A stretch of DNA of 21,573 bases from Carex sylvatica (Eukaryota > Streptophyta > Magnoliopsida > Poales > Cyperaceae). Positions 1-10,140 of the stretch are shown here, one piece after another. The DNA lies in the NCBI GenBank assembly GCA_964058845.1, contig CAXKVR010000516.1:1-21573 (forward strand), written 5' to 3'. How positions within the stretch are numbered: the stretch's first letter is position 1; every line of letters begins with the position of its first letter. The notes under the pieces are model-generated. The model did not search any database and was not told where the DNA came from. It was given only the letters and a program-made list of their open reading frames with translations. The position numbers and the translations under genes were made by a program.

Positions 1-19
1 ATTTTTTTGGATTGCTCAC

Positions 20-37
20 CTGATATGGATCTTCCAT
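20..37 (-). CDS. Possible first coding exon of a gene running off the left edge (very weak)
   Basis: On the minus strand an ATG at 37 in the context AAAATGG opens six codons (MEDPYQ). They end exactly at a consensus 5' splice site, CAG|GTGAGC, with the intron GT at 19-18. A pyrimidine-rich stretch that could be a leader lies just upstream (38-110). Everything else would lie outside the window, so no product can be named. An ATG followed by a good donor within 18 bp can occur by chance, so this is a candidate only. Confidence 0.2.
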
Positions 38-854
38 TTTATTTAAAGGAGAGAAGGATTGTTTAAGAGCAGGCAGCCCGCGCACAAAAGAAGAAAAGGA
101 AGATGTTGAATAAATGGTTGGGTATGAGAATATAAGTATATGAAATATTAGTAGGTTTTAGGGGCAGTGATGGATCTTTTTGTTTAGAAAGCTTACAAAT
201 ATCATGACAGTATATTGTGCAGTAAAGTTAGCTCTTAGAACTGATCATGTCAGTCAACACAACAAAAGTGTTGTTAAGGTAGCTAAGGCAAACTATCTGA
301 CCTAACTTGATTACTTGGCTATAGATGAAAAGCAGTATGATGTTTTACATTCTTGTTATGAAATGTTATATACTGGTATGTGGCTTGTGGTGTTAGTGCT
401 TCCAGTGATCAAGTCCATCAGGTCGATACAAAGTTTAGCGGGATGAAATAAATATTTCATCTTTTGTCGATAAATATTTTTTTTCATAATAAAAGATGCA
501 TCCTAAATTTAGGGTAAGATGAAGTTTCAGTTGCATGCCAATGTTTGCATTTCGCTATCCATAAATATATAAAGCTGTTAAATATCAGGTACTGGTAACT
601 ACTTCAGGGAGTCCTGCTACAATGATAATATCTTCATATCGTACCTAACCAATTGGTACCATACCATAATAAAAAAATGAAAGAGAGAAAAGCTTAATAA
701 AATTCACTGCTTATTGTTCAAACATATGCAATACAACATAAACAAATAACAACTGCTCTCTGTTTTTGCACACACAGATTAATTGCAAAGCAAAGCAAAG
801 CAGGTATTATTACACACATAATTATTACTTGAATTGAAACCCTGAACAGGCATA
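38..854. other. Non-coding stretch, no gene seen
   Basis: This AT-rich stretch has stops in all frames and no ORF resembling a known protein. It contains a short AAAGC-like repeat near 784-800 and one block rich in GGTAC/TACC motifs (about 587-668), resembling similar blocks elsewhere in the window. The part nearest 855 would be the 3' flank of the aquaporin remnant. I see no tRNA or other RNA gene. Confidence 0.6.
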
Positions 855-1013
855 TCATAAATAATAAGGTATTCTGTCTACCGGCGAAAGCTTCGGACCT
901 GACGAGGCGTCTCCATTTTCATCCCTAAGCTTCACAGTTGTGTAAATAGCTGCTCCAAACAGTGCGCCTAGAGTAGACGCCACGAGATATATCCATATTT
1001 GCCGGTAAATTTG
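855..1013 (-). pseudogene. Stranded C-terminal exon of a NIP5/NIP6-type aquaporin
   Basis: Read from 1013 to the TGA at 857-855, 52 codons encode the end of a plant NIP aquaporin. The last transmembrane helix reads IWIYLVASTLGALFGAAIY and is followed by TTVKLRDENGD, the cytosolic tail typical of the boric-acid-channel branch (NIP5/NIP6). The family normally has six helices and two NPA loops in about 270-300 residues. None of the preceding exons or NPA motifs is visible between 1014 and 3800. The exon also has no AG acceptor between the in-frame TGA at 1028-1026 and the start of homology, where CAA stands in place of a possible CAG. I infer a gene fragment left by duplication or transposition. 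The remaining reading frame is intact, so it is either young or selectively read. An unusual distant splice cannot be excluded. Confidence 0.65.
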
Positions 1014-2902
1014 AGCAGATTTGTATCAACTCTCGCATGACACGTCAGCACAATTAATGCAGTAAAGCAAAAAAAAAAATCAATTTGAATTTAATACAAT
1101 AGTTCAGACCAGTGTGGTAAATAACAGTATGTGGTCATCATTGGACAGACTGAGTGTCACCAAGCGATTAATCGGTATGTAGTCGATTAATCAAAATTAT
1201 GTGGATGGTTAACTGATTTTATTAAAATTATGTGTATATATTTATAAATTTTTAAAATAATTTATTTAATTCATCAAACTTATAAAGTAAACTTAATTTA
1301 ACTTAGTTTTATTATTATAACATGACACTAGTCTTATTTCTTCTTAAGAACACATGCACAATTTATATGTGTAAGTACACATTTATTTAATGTAAAAATA
1401 AATTTGAGAATTAAGTTTTTTTAAATAGTAATGACATGTTATTTGAAAGAAATAAAATATTTTAAAATAAAATTACTAAATTTAGTTTATGATAACATCT
1501 TAATTCACATATGAATATGTCGTACTAATTGAGAAAATTACATCAAGTAAAAATGATATATGTTATATAAATAATAGAAGAATTAATCAATTTCAAAATA
1601 AGTAAAATAAAAAAATTTATATGAAAAATACTGGATGTATATTCAAGCACAAATAAAACTACAATACATTGATTTTATTAAACTTATTATCACACAGTCA
1701 CAAAAAAAAAACAATATGAAAATAAATATTCACTGAAATAAGCAGAAATAAACAGACAATGAAATGAGAATAAACGGAATAATCGCTCAACTAATCAGAA
1801 AAATTCACAAATAAACCTCTGATTAGTGTATTTGTAATGATTTTAAATGTCATTAACGATTAAATAGGTGTTTAATATAAAGCAGAAAATTCATTCTTGT
1901 GTATTTGGGAAATTATTATTTTTAATTTAAAGAACACATATAGATGATAGTAGGAGCAGTGAAGGTAGTATTATTGTTAACTCTGGTACATCCCCAGCTT
2001 GTTTGTCGGTATTTGAGCATTTGTTGCTATCTTTGATTTCTTAATAGCACCGAAAGTCTGTTGCTATCTCTGATTTCTTAGTAGCACCGAAAGTCTGTTA
2101 CTATCTTCAATTTCATAGTTTTAAATGGGATATGAATTGCATTATAATTATTAACTTAATTAAAAATTGAAAATTTTGGGTTCTATGAATGAAATAATAC
2201 TTAATAATAATAGCCTTTGTACATCTAAAATGCCCCCAAAATAAGCAATTTACGTCAGTCGGGTAGCTACATCCATGAACACCTATAATAAGGAAAAAAA
2301 ATGAATAGTTAACAAGGAATTAAGTAAAATTTTTCCATATGCTTATCTGAGATATTGTTCACAATTTGCAATACATAATCTGCTTTATAATAGCACATAG
2401 CACATTTTCAGATCTTGGTGCACTACCTATCAGGTATGGGAGCTTACATATTTACATTACATACTGCTTAGAATTTGTAGACAAGACCCAAAGAGTATTG
2501 GTACAAGTACAAATACCAAGTTATCAACCAATCTGTACCAAGAAGTATTAGCTGGTACATATACCATACCAGTAATAATCATGAAAATAGTGGCACGGTT
2601 ATGCTTTTGGAAATCAGGTAGGTGATTTGATTCAATAATGACAAAAGCTAATGGGATGGTTCGTGAAAAAAAAATCTAATAGAGAGGAAAGTCAGATTTT
2701 GTAAACAAATGGTACTAAAATTTATGTACCAAGATGTATTGGCTAGTACTTAAGTTGACGGCGGAACCCATACGGATATAACTTTGCAAAATAATTTGCT
2801 CATTTGAAGACGTAGGTGGTTTTCTATAGCATGGTACACCACATGAAAATGACAAGATATAATGGGAAACAAATAAATTTGACAATATTCTATTGTGAAT
2901 AA
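1014..2902. other. AT-rich intergenic stretch without a recognisable gene
   Basis: No ORF here looks coding. The stretch from about 1180 to 1900 is extremely AT-rich with many short A and T runs. It also holds a 37-bp tandem repeat (2023-2118, listed separately) and several GGTAC/TACCA-rich blocks (about 2490-2575 and 2705-2860) that look like worn transposon ends. No RNA gene or CRISPR array is present. Confidence 0.6.
2023..2118. repeat. 37-bp tandem repeat, about 2.6 copies
   Basis: Units start at 2023, 2060 and 2097, an exact 37-bp period. Each begins GTTGCTATCT or GTTACTATCT. The first two units share the sequence through TAGCACCGAAAGTCT with only two or three differences. The third is partial and diverged. 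No function can be assigned. Confidence 0.85.
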
Positions 2903-3335
2903 TTAACTCTAGAGGAGGGTTCAAATGCACCATTATTTTGGTGCTCCAATATGCTCCACATAGACTACATCATTTATCTCTAATTTCAAAGTCCGAATAG
3001 TCAATCCGAACCGCTCAACATGATCTTCATAATAAAATGTGCTTGGAGATTAAATTTTATATTTTTTAGAATTTTTTTACTATTTTTTAAGATAGATACA
3101 AAATCACCTTTTTAATGAGATTTTGGACCATCCAATAAAGTCATATTGTACCTATCTAAAAATATAGTAAAAAATTTCTAAAAAATATAAAATTTGGTCT
3201 CCAAGCATATTTTATTATGAAGATCATGTTGAGCGGTTTGGATCGATTATTCGGACTTTGAAAATAGAGATAAATAATGTGGAGCATATTGGAGCACCAA
3301 AATAATGGTGCATTTGAACCCTCCTCTTAACTCTA
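2903..3335. mobile_element. Mutator-type MITE, 415 bp, with perfect 9-bp target duplication
   Basis: The element (2912-3326) has long terminal inverted repeats. The left end begins GAGGAGGGTTCAAATGCACC and the right end is its reverse complement. The inverted similarity continues for well over 100 bp per arm, so the element can fold into a long hairpin. It is flanked by a perfect 9-bp direct repeat, TTAACTCTA, at 2903-2911 and 3327-3335. A 9-bp duplication with long inverted repeats is characteristic of Mutator-like (MULE) elements. It has no coding capacity, so it would be non-autonomous. Related sequences occur in introns 3 and 5 of gene 1. Confidence 0.9.
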
Positions 3336-3569
3336 TTGTTAAATAGAAAAAGAAGATGAAAGTTAAGGGGTATATTAGATATAACAAGAAGTAGGAGGGT
3401 AACTAGGAAACTAAAGAAGTTTTGAAGGGCATATAGAAAATTAAGCCTTTTTTTAAAGTTCAGACTTGATTAAACCAGATACAACAAGTGGACTGTTCAA
3501 TTGCCGCTTGCGTTCCAAGAAGCATTCAGCATTTTAGTTCTCCGATTTAGGTTCATCCAGTTTGGGGTT
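3336..3569. other. Intergenic stretch, nothing recognised
   Basis: Purine-rich unique sequence between two MITEs, with no ORF or RNA gene evident. Confidence 0.5.
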
Positions 3570-3743
3570 ACAAGTTGAATCTGGTTACTCTGAAGTAACT
3601 CAAATTTTGAGTTTACAACCGAACCGTCCGACCAGAATTTGAGAATACCCTTTTTCTTTAATATTCGTGTCAATAAATATCAACGTTCCAGATCTAAAAC
3701 CAAAATTTGAGTTAACTCAGGTAATATGAATTCATCACAAGTT
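3570..3743. mobile_element. Short MITE immediately upstream of gene 1
   Basis: The element spans about 3577-3736. Its two arms carry the inverted core GTAACTCAAATTTTGAGTTT (left, about 3594-3613) and its near reverse complement (right, about 3699-3722), together with matched ACCGTCCGA/CGTTCCAGA stretches. A 7-bp direct repeat, ACAAGTT (3570-3576 and 3737-3743), flanks it and may be the remainder of a target duplication. The element ends about 90 bp before the start codon of gene 1, so it probably forms part of that gene's promoter or 5' leader. Similar elements lie at 9332-9481, 20892-21071 and 21107-21285. Confidence 0.7.
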
Positions 3744-3826
3744 ACGCGCGTATTTGCTCCAATTTCAATTCTTCTCCTAAGACTGAGAAAAGAATCGTAC
3801 GAACGAACCCTCGCTCTCTTCATACC

Positions 3827-6800
3827 ATGGCGATAGCAACACTGAATTCGACTCAGCGGTACGCGGCGGCGGCTCTACTAGCGCTGGCGCTGCGCCAGGC
3901 GCAGATCCACCAGACCCGGTCGCTCGGATCCGAACTCCCGGAGCCCGATTCTCCCTCCCAAGAGCGGTCCAGTAGCGCCGAGGAGGAAGGTGGGGAATCA
4001 TCGCCTCATCTCTGGACGCACGAATCTCAAGGCCTCCTCCGCCCCATTTTCAGGTCATATTACCATTGGATCATTTATTCATTATGGTGAGATATGGTTT
4101 AACCGATTTGTATGGAATTAGGTTTTTAGATGTTGACCAGAAGGCATGGGTTGGATTAGAAGAGACTGCAGCCTCATCTGAAGCTAAGTTTCATGTCGGA
4201 GCTGTAAGTTCCCTTTTCTTGCTCAATCAATTGACCTGATTTCATTCTTATGTTGGTTTTAAGTTACATGTGCATTTATGATACAATTTGTTGAGATAGA
4301 GGAGTGTTGAAATTTGTGTCTAATTAGACTGAGTTCAGAAATTAGGGTACAAATGCTAATTTTTTATCAGATTTGATGCATTCAAGCTGGTGACAGTGTT
4401 CATGAAGATAGCTAAAAACGAACAACCACAAACTAATCTTGAATTTGTGACCTCATTTTTTGAATACTTGTTTAGTTCGCTGTCAGTCTTAATGAGCAGA
4501 TAATACAAAATCTTTTTTGAATTTTTAACCTAGGATTTTAATACCTATTTGATCTTTTATGCCACATTATTTTTACTTTTTCCTTTGTAATTTTATTTTT
4601 AATATTGTTGTTTCTTGTGCTTCTCGCTATATGGTTGCGTAATTGAGGCTATTTGAGTGCTCAAATAAAGCTCCAGTGGCAAAATATCCAAAAAAATAAA
4701 TCAATTGTTGGATGAAAGAAACAATAAACAGACTATCTTGGGGTCGATGCAAAAGTAACAACATATATTGCAACTTATTATAGTGTTCCTCTTCTCGCTT
4801 TTGTTCTCGAGCTGCTTTGCAGTATCTAAGAATGATTTTTGAAGAAGACGGTGAAGAATCACAAGAAAGAGTGGATCTGGAGCTTGCTCTTGCAAAGGCA
4901 GTTGATGCAATGGAAATGAGTCTACAATCTGCCATAAACTCAAATGAAAACCAAAATCAACTCCTGGAGGCAAATCCAAATGCCGAATTAACAGTTGATG
5001 CACTAAAGTTGGATGAACCCACCACAAACTCAAACGACAACCAAAATAAACTCCTGGAGGCAAATCCAAATGCAGAATTAACAGTTGATGCACTAAAGTT
5101 GGCTGATTCTCCAGCCAATTATCAAAGGAAAATCTCTCTATTGTATGAATTGCTTTCTGCTTGTGTGGCTGATATTCCACCTCAGGATGAGGGTAAATCG
5201 ACTCGGTTTAGAAAGGGGTATGATGCACGGCACCGTGCAGCTTTGCGGCTATTATCCACGTGGCTCAATGTGAAGTGGGTCAAAATGGTTTGTCTTTTCT
5301 TTCTTTTCTGTTATATTTTGCTCAGGTTTACTTGCCATCTTTAGGAATGCATGGACAAAGGTACCCAAATGTAAGCAGGCTTGCACTCATGAACACTTTT
5401 TTTGGAAAAAGAAAGAACCAACATTTAGAGTGAGTCTATGGTACTATGCATAACACAGATTGGTCTGTAATACGGATCAATATTTTCGTTTTCAAAATCC
5501 TAATGGTCAATCCGAACCGTTCAACATGATTCCCATATGAATATGCCCACAGTATCCTGTCTTAATGGTTTAGAAAGTACATTGATGTTATTGATTTAAG
5601 ATGACAGTGACCATGTTCTGTATGTTTGCTGATTCTCAGTCATGTTGTCATGTTAGCTATGGATGATTTTCGGATTAAACTAGAAATTTGTTGGTTGATT
5701 ATTTGTCTTAAAAAAAAAGGTAAGTAGTGGATTGTATTTTGGCAAAAGCTCCAAAGATAGGGAAGACTTTTTTTTTACTTATTATTATTGACCAATACCT
5801 GTTGATGTTCATTATTATTTGCCAATACCAAATATTTAGTAGTCCTTCAATTCTATTGGAGGCTGAGTTTTTTAAGCAGTTAATTTTTGTGGATTTGTAG
5901 GAGGCAATTGAGATAATAGTAGCTTCCTCTGCAATGGCTGCAGCAAAGGAGTTAAAGGAATCTCAAGGAAATGAGTCGCCAAAAACCAAATGGCAGAAAT
6001 GGAGGAAGGGTGGAATAATTGGCGCAGCTGCATTGACTGGAGGGGCCTTATTGGCTATCACTGGCGGTAGGTACCACTCAGTACCGTTTTATACTAACAT
6101 TATGTTACAGTACCAGTTCATATTGGATTAGGATTACTTTATATTATGATAATGTACTAAGCAACACTACCAGTGATGCTAAATAGTACCTACTGGTACT
6201 GGTCAGGAGCTACTTTTACTTTTTAGAATACTTAATATTCACCAATTGGCAGTTATTATTTCTTTTTTTTATTGCATAACAGGATTGGCTGCCCCAGCAA
6301 TTGCTGCTGGGTTTAGCGCTTTAGCTCCAACACTAGGGACCCTTGTGCCTGTTATTGGGGCAAGCGGCTTTGCTGCTTTTGCCAGTGCTGCTGGATCTGT
6401 GGCCGGATCTGTGGCTGTTGCTGCTTCATTTGGAGGTTTATCTTCTCCTTTTTTTTTTTAGCAGGGTTGAAATGCATGTATTTCATGCCTCAATCGTACA
6501 TAACATCCTTATCTCCGTTTTCAAAGTTCAAATAGTCGATCCGAACCGCTCAACATGATCTCCATATTAAAATGTTATTGGAGACCAAATTTTATATTTT
6601 TTGGAAATTTTTTACTATATTTTAGATAGGTACAAAATCAGAAGATTTTGGACCATCCTATAGCAGTGATTTTTGTACCTATCTAAAAAAATAGTAAAAA
6701 TTATTAAAAATATAAAATTTGGTATCCAAGCATATTTTAATATAGAGATCATGTTGAACGGTTCGGATCGACTGCTTAAACTTTGAAAACGGAGATAGAA

Positions 6801-9800
6801 ATGTGAGGCATGAAAGACATGAGGTATTTAAACCCACTCTCTTTTTTTTTGTGCTTTTGCTTAAATATTGATCTTTAAAGGATTTTCAGTACAATCTATG
6901 ACTTGGAAGTTATTTCCATTTATTGAAGTTTAGAATGTTGGATGATCTCCAGAAACATGGAAGCTAAAAATATGAATTATTGTGAAGAAATCTTTTTGTT
7001 TTAAATTAAAATCTGAATCTCTTTTTTAAAATCAGTAACTAATGAGTAATTATCCACTTGTCATTTTTTTTACAGCTGCTGGAGCTGGACTTTCAGGAAC
7101 TAAGATGGCCCGAAGAATTGGAGATGTGAAGGAATTTGAGTTTAAGCCGATTGGAGAAAATCATAATCAGGGTGTGAGTTTCTTTTTGTTCCATTTAATT
7201 TCTGGGAAAAATATATTTATGCAAATAATCTAAACACAGGTTCTGTGAACTCGTAAACAATAGTAAAACTGTGTTTCTTTCTTCTTTTGTGAATTTATGG
7301 CTAAGTTGTGTTTTTCGGGAGTGAGTTGCTTACTAAGAGAATATATCTGAAAAATGAAAATAAATGTTTTTAAATTATTATGTACAGCGTCTTGCTGTTG
7401 GCATCTTGATTTCGGGCTTTGTTTTCGAGGAGGAAGATTTTTTGAGGCCTTGGGATGGGTACAAAGATAACCTGGAAAGGTGCCTTCTATTTTTATTTTT
7501 TATGTTCTTTTGCTTTATAATTTGGTGCTACCTAGTCCAGATAAGTAATGGTTAGCACCATCACCAGCTGCATCAGCAGTGCCATTGTTATCTTTTTTTT
7601 TATTTTTCTTTGTTTATCTACAGAAGCTTCCTGAAATATAATATAGTACCACTCATGGTTCCTGAATGGTACAGTATATACAACTGGTACAGGTTTCTTT
7701 ATATGTCTGTCTATTCTAATAGACTTTAAAATGCAGATATGCCCTCCAGTGGGAGTCGAAGAATCTAATTGCAGTAAGCACTGCTATTCAGGACTGGATC
7801 ACATCAAGTAATTCTATTTCTTATTCACAATTATACATGTAGTTTTATTTTGTGATCCATGTGATGTAAATCTCGATGGTGTTAAAAGCTATAATCCCTT
7901 ATGATAGGTCTGACACTTGAGCTGATGAAGAGAGGTGCAATGCTTACTGTGCTGAGTTCTCTTGTGACAGCTTTTGCATTCCCAGCTACATTGCTCACTG
8001 CTACCAATTTGATTGATAGTAAATGGTCTATTGCTATTGACAGGTACAGTTTACTCTGTGCAGTTTTCTCTCTCTTGAACTTGGGAAATAATATGAGCTA
8101 GGCTGTGATGCTACATGTGGCATAGGACCCTCTGTGCTGTGGTCCATATATATTACAAATGAGACAATTCTTTATTATTAAAGGATATAAGTTGGCTATG
8201 CATATGTGAGTCTTGGTTTTTCTTTTAGTAAATATTTTATATTCTATTCTATTTTTCTTCTTTTCCTTTTTGTTATTTTCATTGGAAATCTGAAAATCAA
8301 ACTTGAGGATAATTAATATAATTAATGCAATTACTTCAGACTCCCTTGTAAAGTAATAGCCACACTTGACAGGTCAGATAAAGCAGGGAAGCTACTTGCT
8401 GAAGTTCTGCTAAAGGGACTGCAAGGAAACAGGTTTTTTTTTTATGATTTTTAATGATTTGGTTGTTTTTCCTGTCAGAAGCTATGTCCTATTCGAGTAA
8501 CTTCTTTGTTTCTTTTTGCAGGCCAGTGACGCTAGTTGGTTCTTCACTTGGAGCCCGAGTTATTTTCAAGTGTCTCCAGGAATTAGCTGTATCTGGACTT
8601 AATGGTACCAATCTTGTCCCACCAATGTATTACCAGTATACATCAGTTATTATTTTACTTAATAGAAGTTCATGTTGGCACTTTATGATATGGTACCTGT
8701 TGGATGCCATGCATGACCTGTACTGCTGGACCATACCAGTACCTGGTGTACAACATGTTTACTATATTTTATATTCTATTGCATGAGTTGAGTATAAATT
8801 TGGATTTCTAGAGGGATTGGTTGAGAGGGTCGTTCTGCTGGGTGCACCTGTTTCAGTACAAGGAGAACACTGGGAAGCTGCCCGAAAGGTAATTGAAATA
8901 ATTACTCCTTGAAAACTTGGATTTAGAAATATTTTGGTTTGAAATGTGACTTGAGTTTTCTGTGAGAATCATATAACGTGTTCAAGGTCAATTTTTTTTT
9001 TTTTTTTTTTAATGAGATCAACATTTCAATTATGACACTTTTTTTTCTTTTTACTGAAGATGGTAGCAGGGAGATTTATTAATGCATATTCAACCAATGA
9101 TTGGATACTTGGTATCACATTCCGTGCAAGGTTGGTCTCTGCAAATATTTCCTTTTTACTGTTGATATGTAGCTTTGTTATTTATTTATTTTTACTGTGC
9201 AGTCTCCTCACACAAGGTTTGGCTGGAATTCAGGCAGTTGACATTCCTGGAGTTGAAAATGTACTATTTCTAAATCCTTTTAATTTTTAACCCAATTGTC
9301 TCCTAAAAATCTTATAATACATGTACACCACGGGTCCCCATCCCCTAAAGTACCCAAATTAAGTTTAGATCCGGACTGTCCAAGGTAGAATGCATGGAGC
9401 CCCTTCAATATTTGTGCCAGTGCAGATCGAACGGTCCGGATCCAAACTCAAAATTTGAGTTACTTTAGGGGATCCAAATTCTGTACACCACTGCATAACA
9501 GAAAAAATATTTTACACCTATCAGAATTAAAGGGTTCTGTTGCTAAATTCTTGTGCCTCCACACCTTCACTTTTGAAAAGCTACAAAAGAACCTAAAACC
9601 CAATTGATAAACCAAAACTGTGAAATACAATTTATAGCACTTCCTTCAGATGCTTGTAAAAGAATATTATTCCAGCTGTCTTCATGACATCTTCGGTTTT
9701 ACTTTTCTCATTTGAATTAACATTTTTAATTATTAATTTTTAAAATGTAAGGGTAACTGAATCCTCATTTTGAATATTAGGAATATTTCTTAATTTTTTT

Positions 9801-10140
9801 ATCTTCAAAAGTTGCTCAAGTTTAAACTCCATGAATAGATCAATGGCAGTTCTGCATGTTTTAAACTGTGAGGAGACTATTATATATATCACTTTAGGAT
9901 ATTATGACTTTGTAGCATTTCACAAGAATATCAATAGGTATTTACATTTGAACATCATCTTAACTCAAACTAACTTTATATGAACAGGTTGATGTGACTG
10001 ATCTCATCGACGGCCACTCATCTTATCTAACTGCTGTTCAAGATATTCTGCAACGGCTTGAACTGGAGACGTACTATCCTGTCTTTGCAACTCCTACTGT
10101 CGACTCTAGTGAACTTATTGTGCAGCTTAAGGCAACATGA
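3827..10140 (+). CDS. DUF726/TMCO4-like membrane-associated alpha/beta-hydrolase, 15 exons
   Basis: Exons: 3827-4053, 4122-4203, 4823-5287, 5901-6066, 6283-6435, 7076-7173, 7388-7479, 7737-7807, 7908-8043, 8373-8432, 8522-8604, 8812-8888, 9060-9130, 9203-9260, 9988-10140. All joins are in phase, all introns are GT-AG, and the total is 1992 nt or 663 residues, close to the length I recall for plant members. The start ATG (ACCATGG) opens the conserved N-terminus TQRYAAAALLALALRQ. Residues about 295-372 are a long Ala/Gly-rich hydrophobic stretch able to span or insert in membrane. The DUF726 hydrolase domain follows. VTLVGSSLGARV (about 520-531) holds the nucleophile elbow G-S-S-L-G with Ser525. 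NDW (Asp584) and DGHSSYL (His623) are likely the acid and base; these triad assignments are inference. The family includes human TMCO4 and a yeast homologue. The substrate is unknown to me. Exon 3 carries an in-frame 90-bp tandem duplication. Introns 3, 5 and 14 hold transposon-derived sequence. Confidence 0.93.
4937..5104 (+). repeat. In-frame 90-bp tandem duplication inside exon 3 of gene 1
   Basis: Copy 1 starts at 4937 and copy 2 at 5027, exactly 90 bp apart. Copy 2 matches for about 78 bp, with a handful of substitutions, and then diverges. At protein level NSNENQNQLLEANPNAELTV is followed 30 residues later by NSNDNQNKLLEANPNAELTV (residues about 142 and 172). The reading frame is kept. 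The repeat lies in the polar linker between the N-terminal helical region and the hydrophobic segment. Confidence 0.95.
5455..5545. mobile_element. Partial arm of the 2912-type MITE in intron 3 of gene 1
   Basis: The block centred on 5487-5540 contains CGTTTTCAAAATC and TCAATCCGAACCGTTCAACATGAT, split by small differences. This matches the internal arm of the elements at 2912-3326 and 6460-6841. The opposite arm is not seen nearby, so it is a solo or truncated copy. The rest of intron 3 (5288-5900) shows nothing else. Confidence 0.6.
6067..6282. other. Intron 4 of gene 1, with GTACC-rich repeat remnants
   Basis: The intron opens GTAGGTACC and contains a dense set of GTACC, CAGTAC and GGTACTGG motifs, with a weak inverted relationship between about 6067-6085 and 6186-6207. 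The same motif style occurs in introns 8, 11 and elsewhere. This suggests a small dispersed repeat family, but the ends are too worn to define. Confidence 0.35.
6460..6841. mobile_element. MITE of the 2912 type in intron 5 of gene 1
   Basis: The arms at about 6463-6615 and 6685-6838 are inverted copies. Both contain TCTCCGTTTTCAAAGTT, TCGATCCGAACCG and TCAACATGATCTC in opposite orientation. T runs flank the two ends (about 6449-6459 and 6842-6850) and could be a 9-bp target duplication of T residues, but this cannot be proved in homopolymer. The element lies wholly inside intron 5 (6436-7075), just downstream of the donor. The remaining intron sequence is unremarkable. Confidence 0.8.
9322..9491. 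mobile_element. 150-bp MITE in intron 14 of gene 1 with 10-bp flanking repeat
   Basis: The element (9332-9481) has inverted arms. CATCCCCTAAAGTACCCAAA and GATCCGGACTGTCC on the left match GACCGT/GGATCC and AGTTACTTTAGGGGAT on the right. A perfect 10-bp direct repeat, TGTACACCAC, flanks it at 9322-9331 and 9482-9491, consistent with a 9- or 10-bp target duplication as made by Mutator-like elements. The core sequence AACTCAAAATTTGAGTTACT is shared with the elements at 3577 and 21107. Confidence 0.88.
9505..9905. repeat. Intron-14 copy (A) of a segment repeated downstream of gene 1
   Basis: This part of intron 14 matches a second degenerate copy (B) outside the gene. Shared landmarks in the same order and orientation are TCAGAATYAAWGGGWTC, CTTGTGCCTCCA, CCTAAAACCCAA, GTGAAATACAATTTATAGCA, AATCCTCATTTTGA, CTTCAAAAGTTGCTCAA and CATGAATAGATCAATGG. 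Copy B runs from about 10590 to 12210 and is split by a hAT-type element. Copy A keeps the unsplit CTTGTGCC site (9550-9557). Confidence 0.88.

Noticed and set aside
2366..2551. Plus-strand open frame of 61 codons
   Set aside because: No family resemblance, AT-rich with TE-like GTAC motifs, and no supporting splice or start context.
855..3800. A complete NIP aquaporin gene on the minus strand
   Set aside because: No NPA motif or other NIP helix could be found in the upstream sequence, and the exon lacks an acceptor.
4701..5180. Minus-strand open frame of 159 codons
   Set aside because: It is antisense to exon 3 of gene 1, and its apparent internal repeat is just the 90-bp duplication read backwards.
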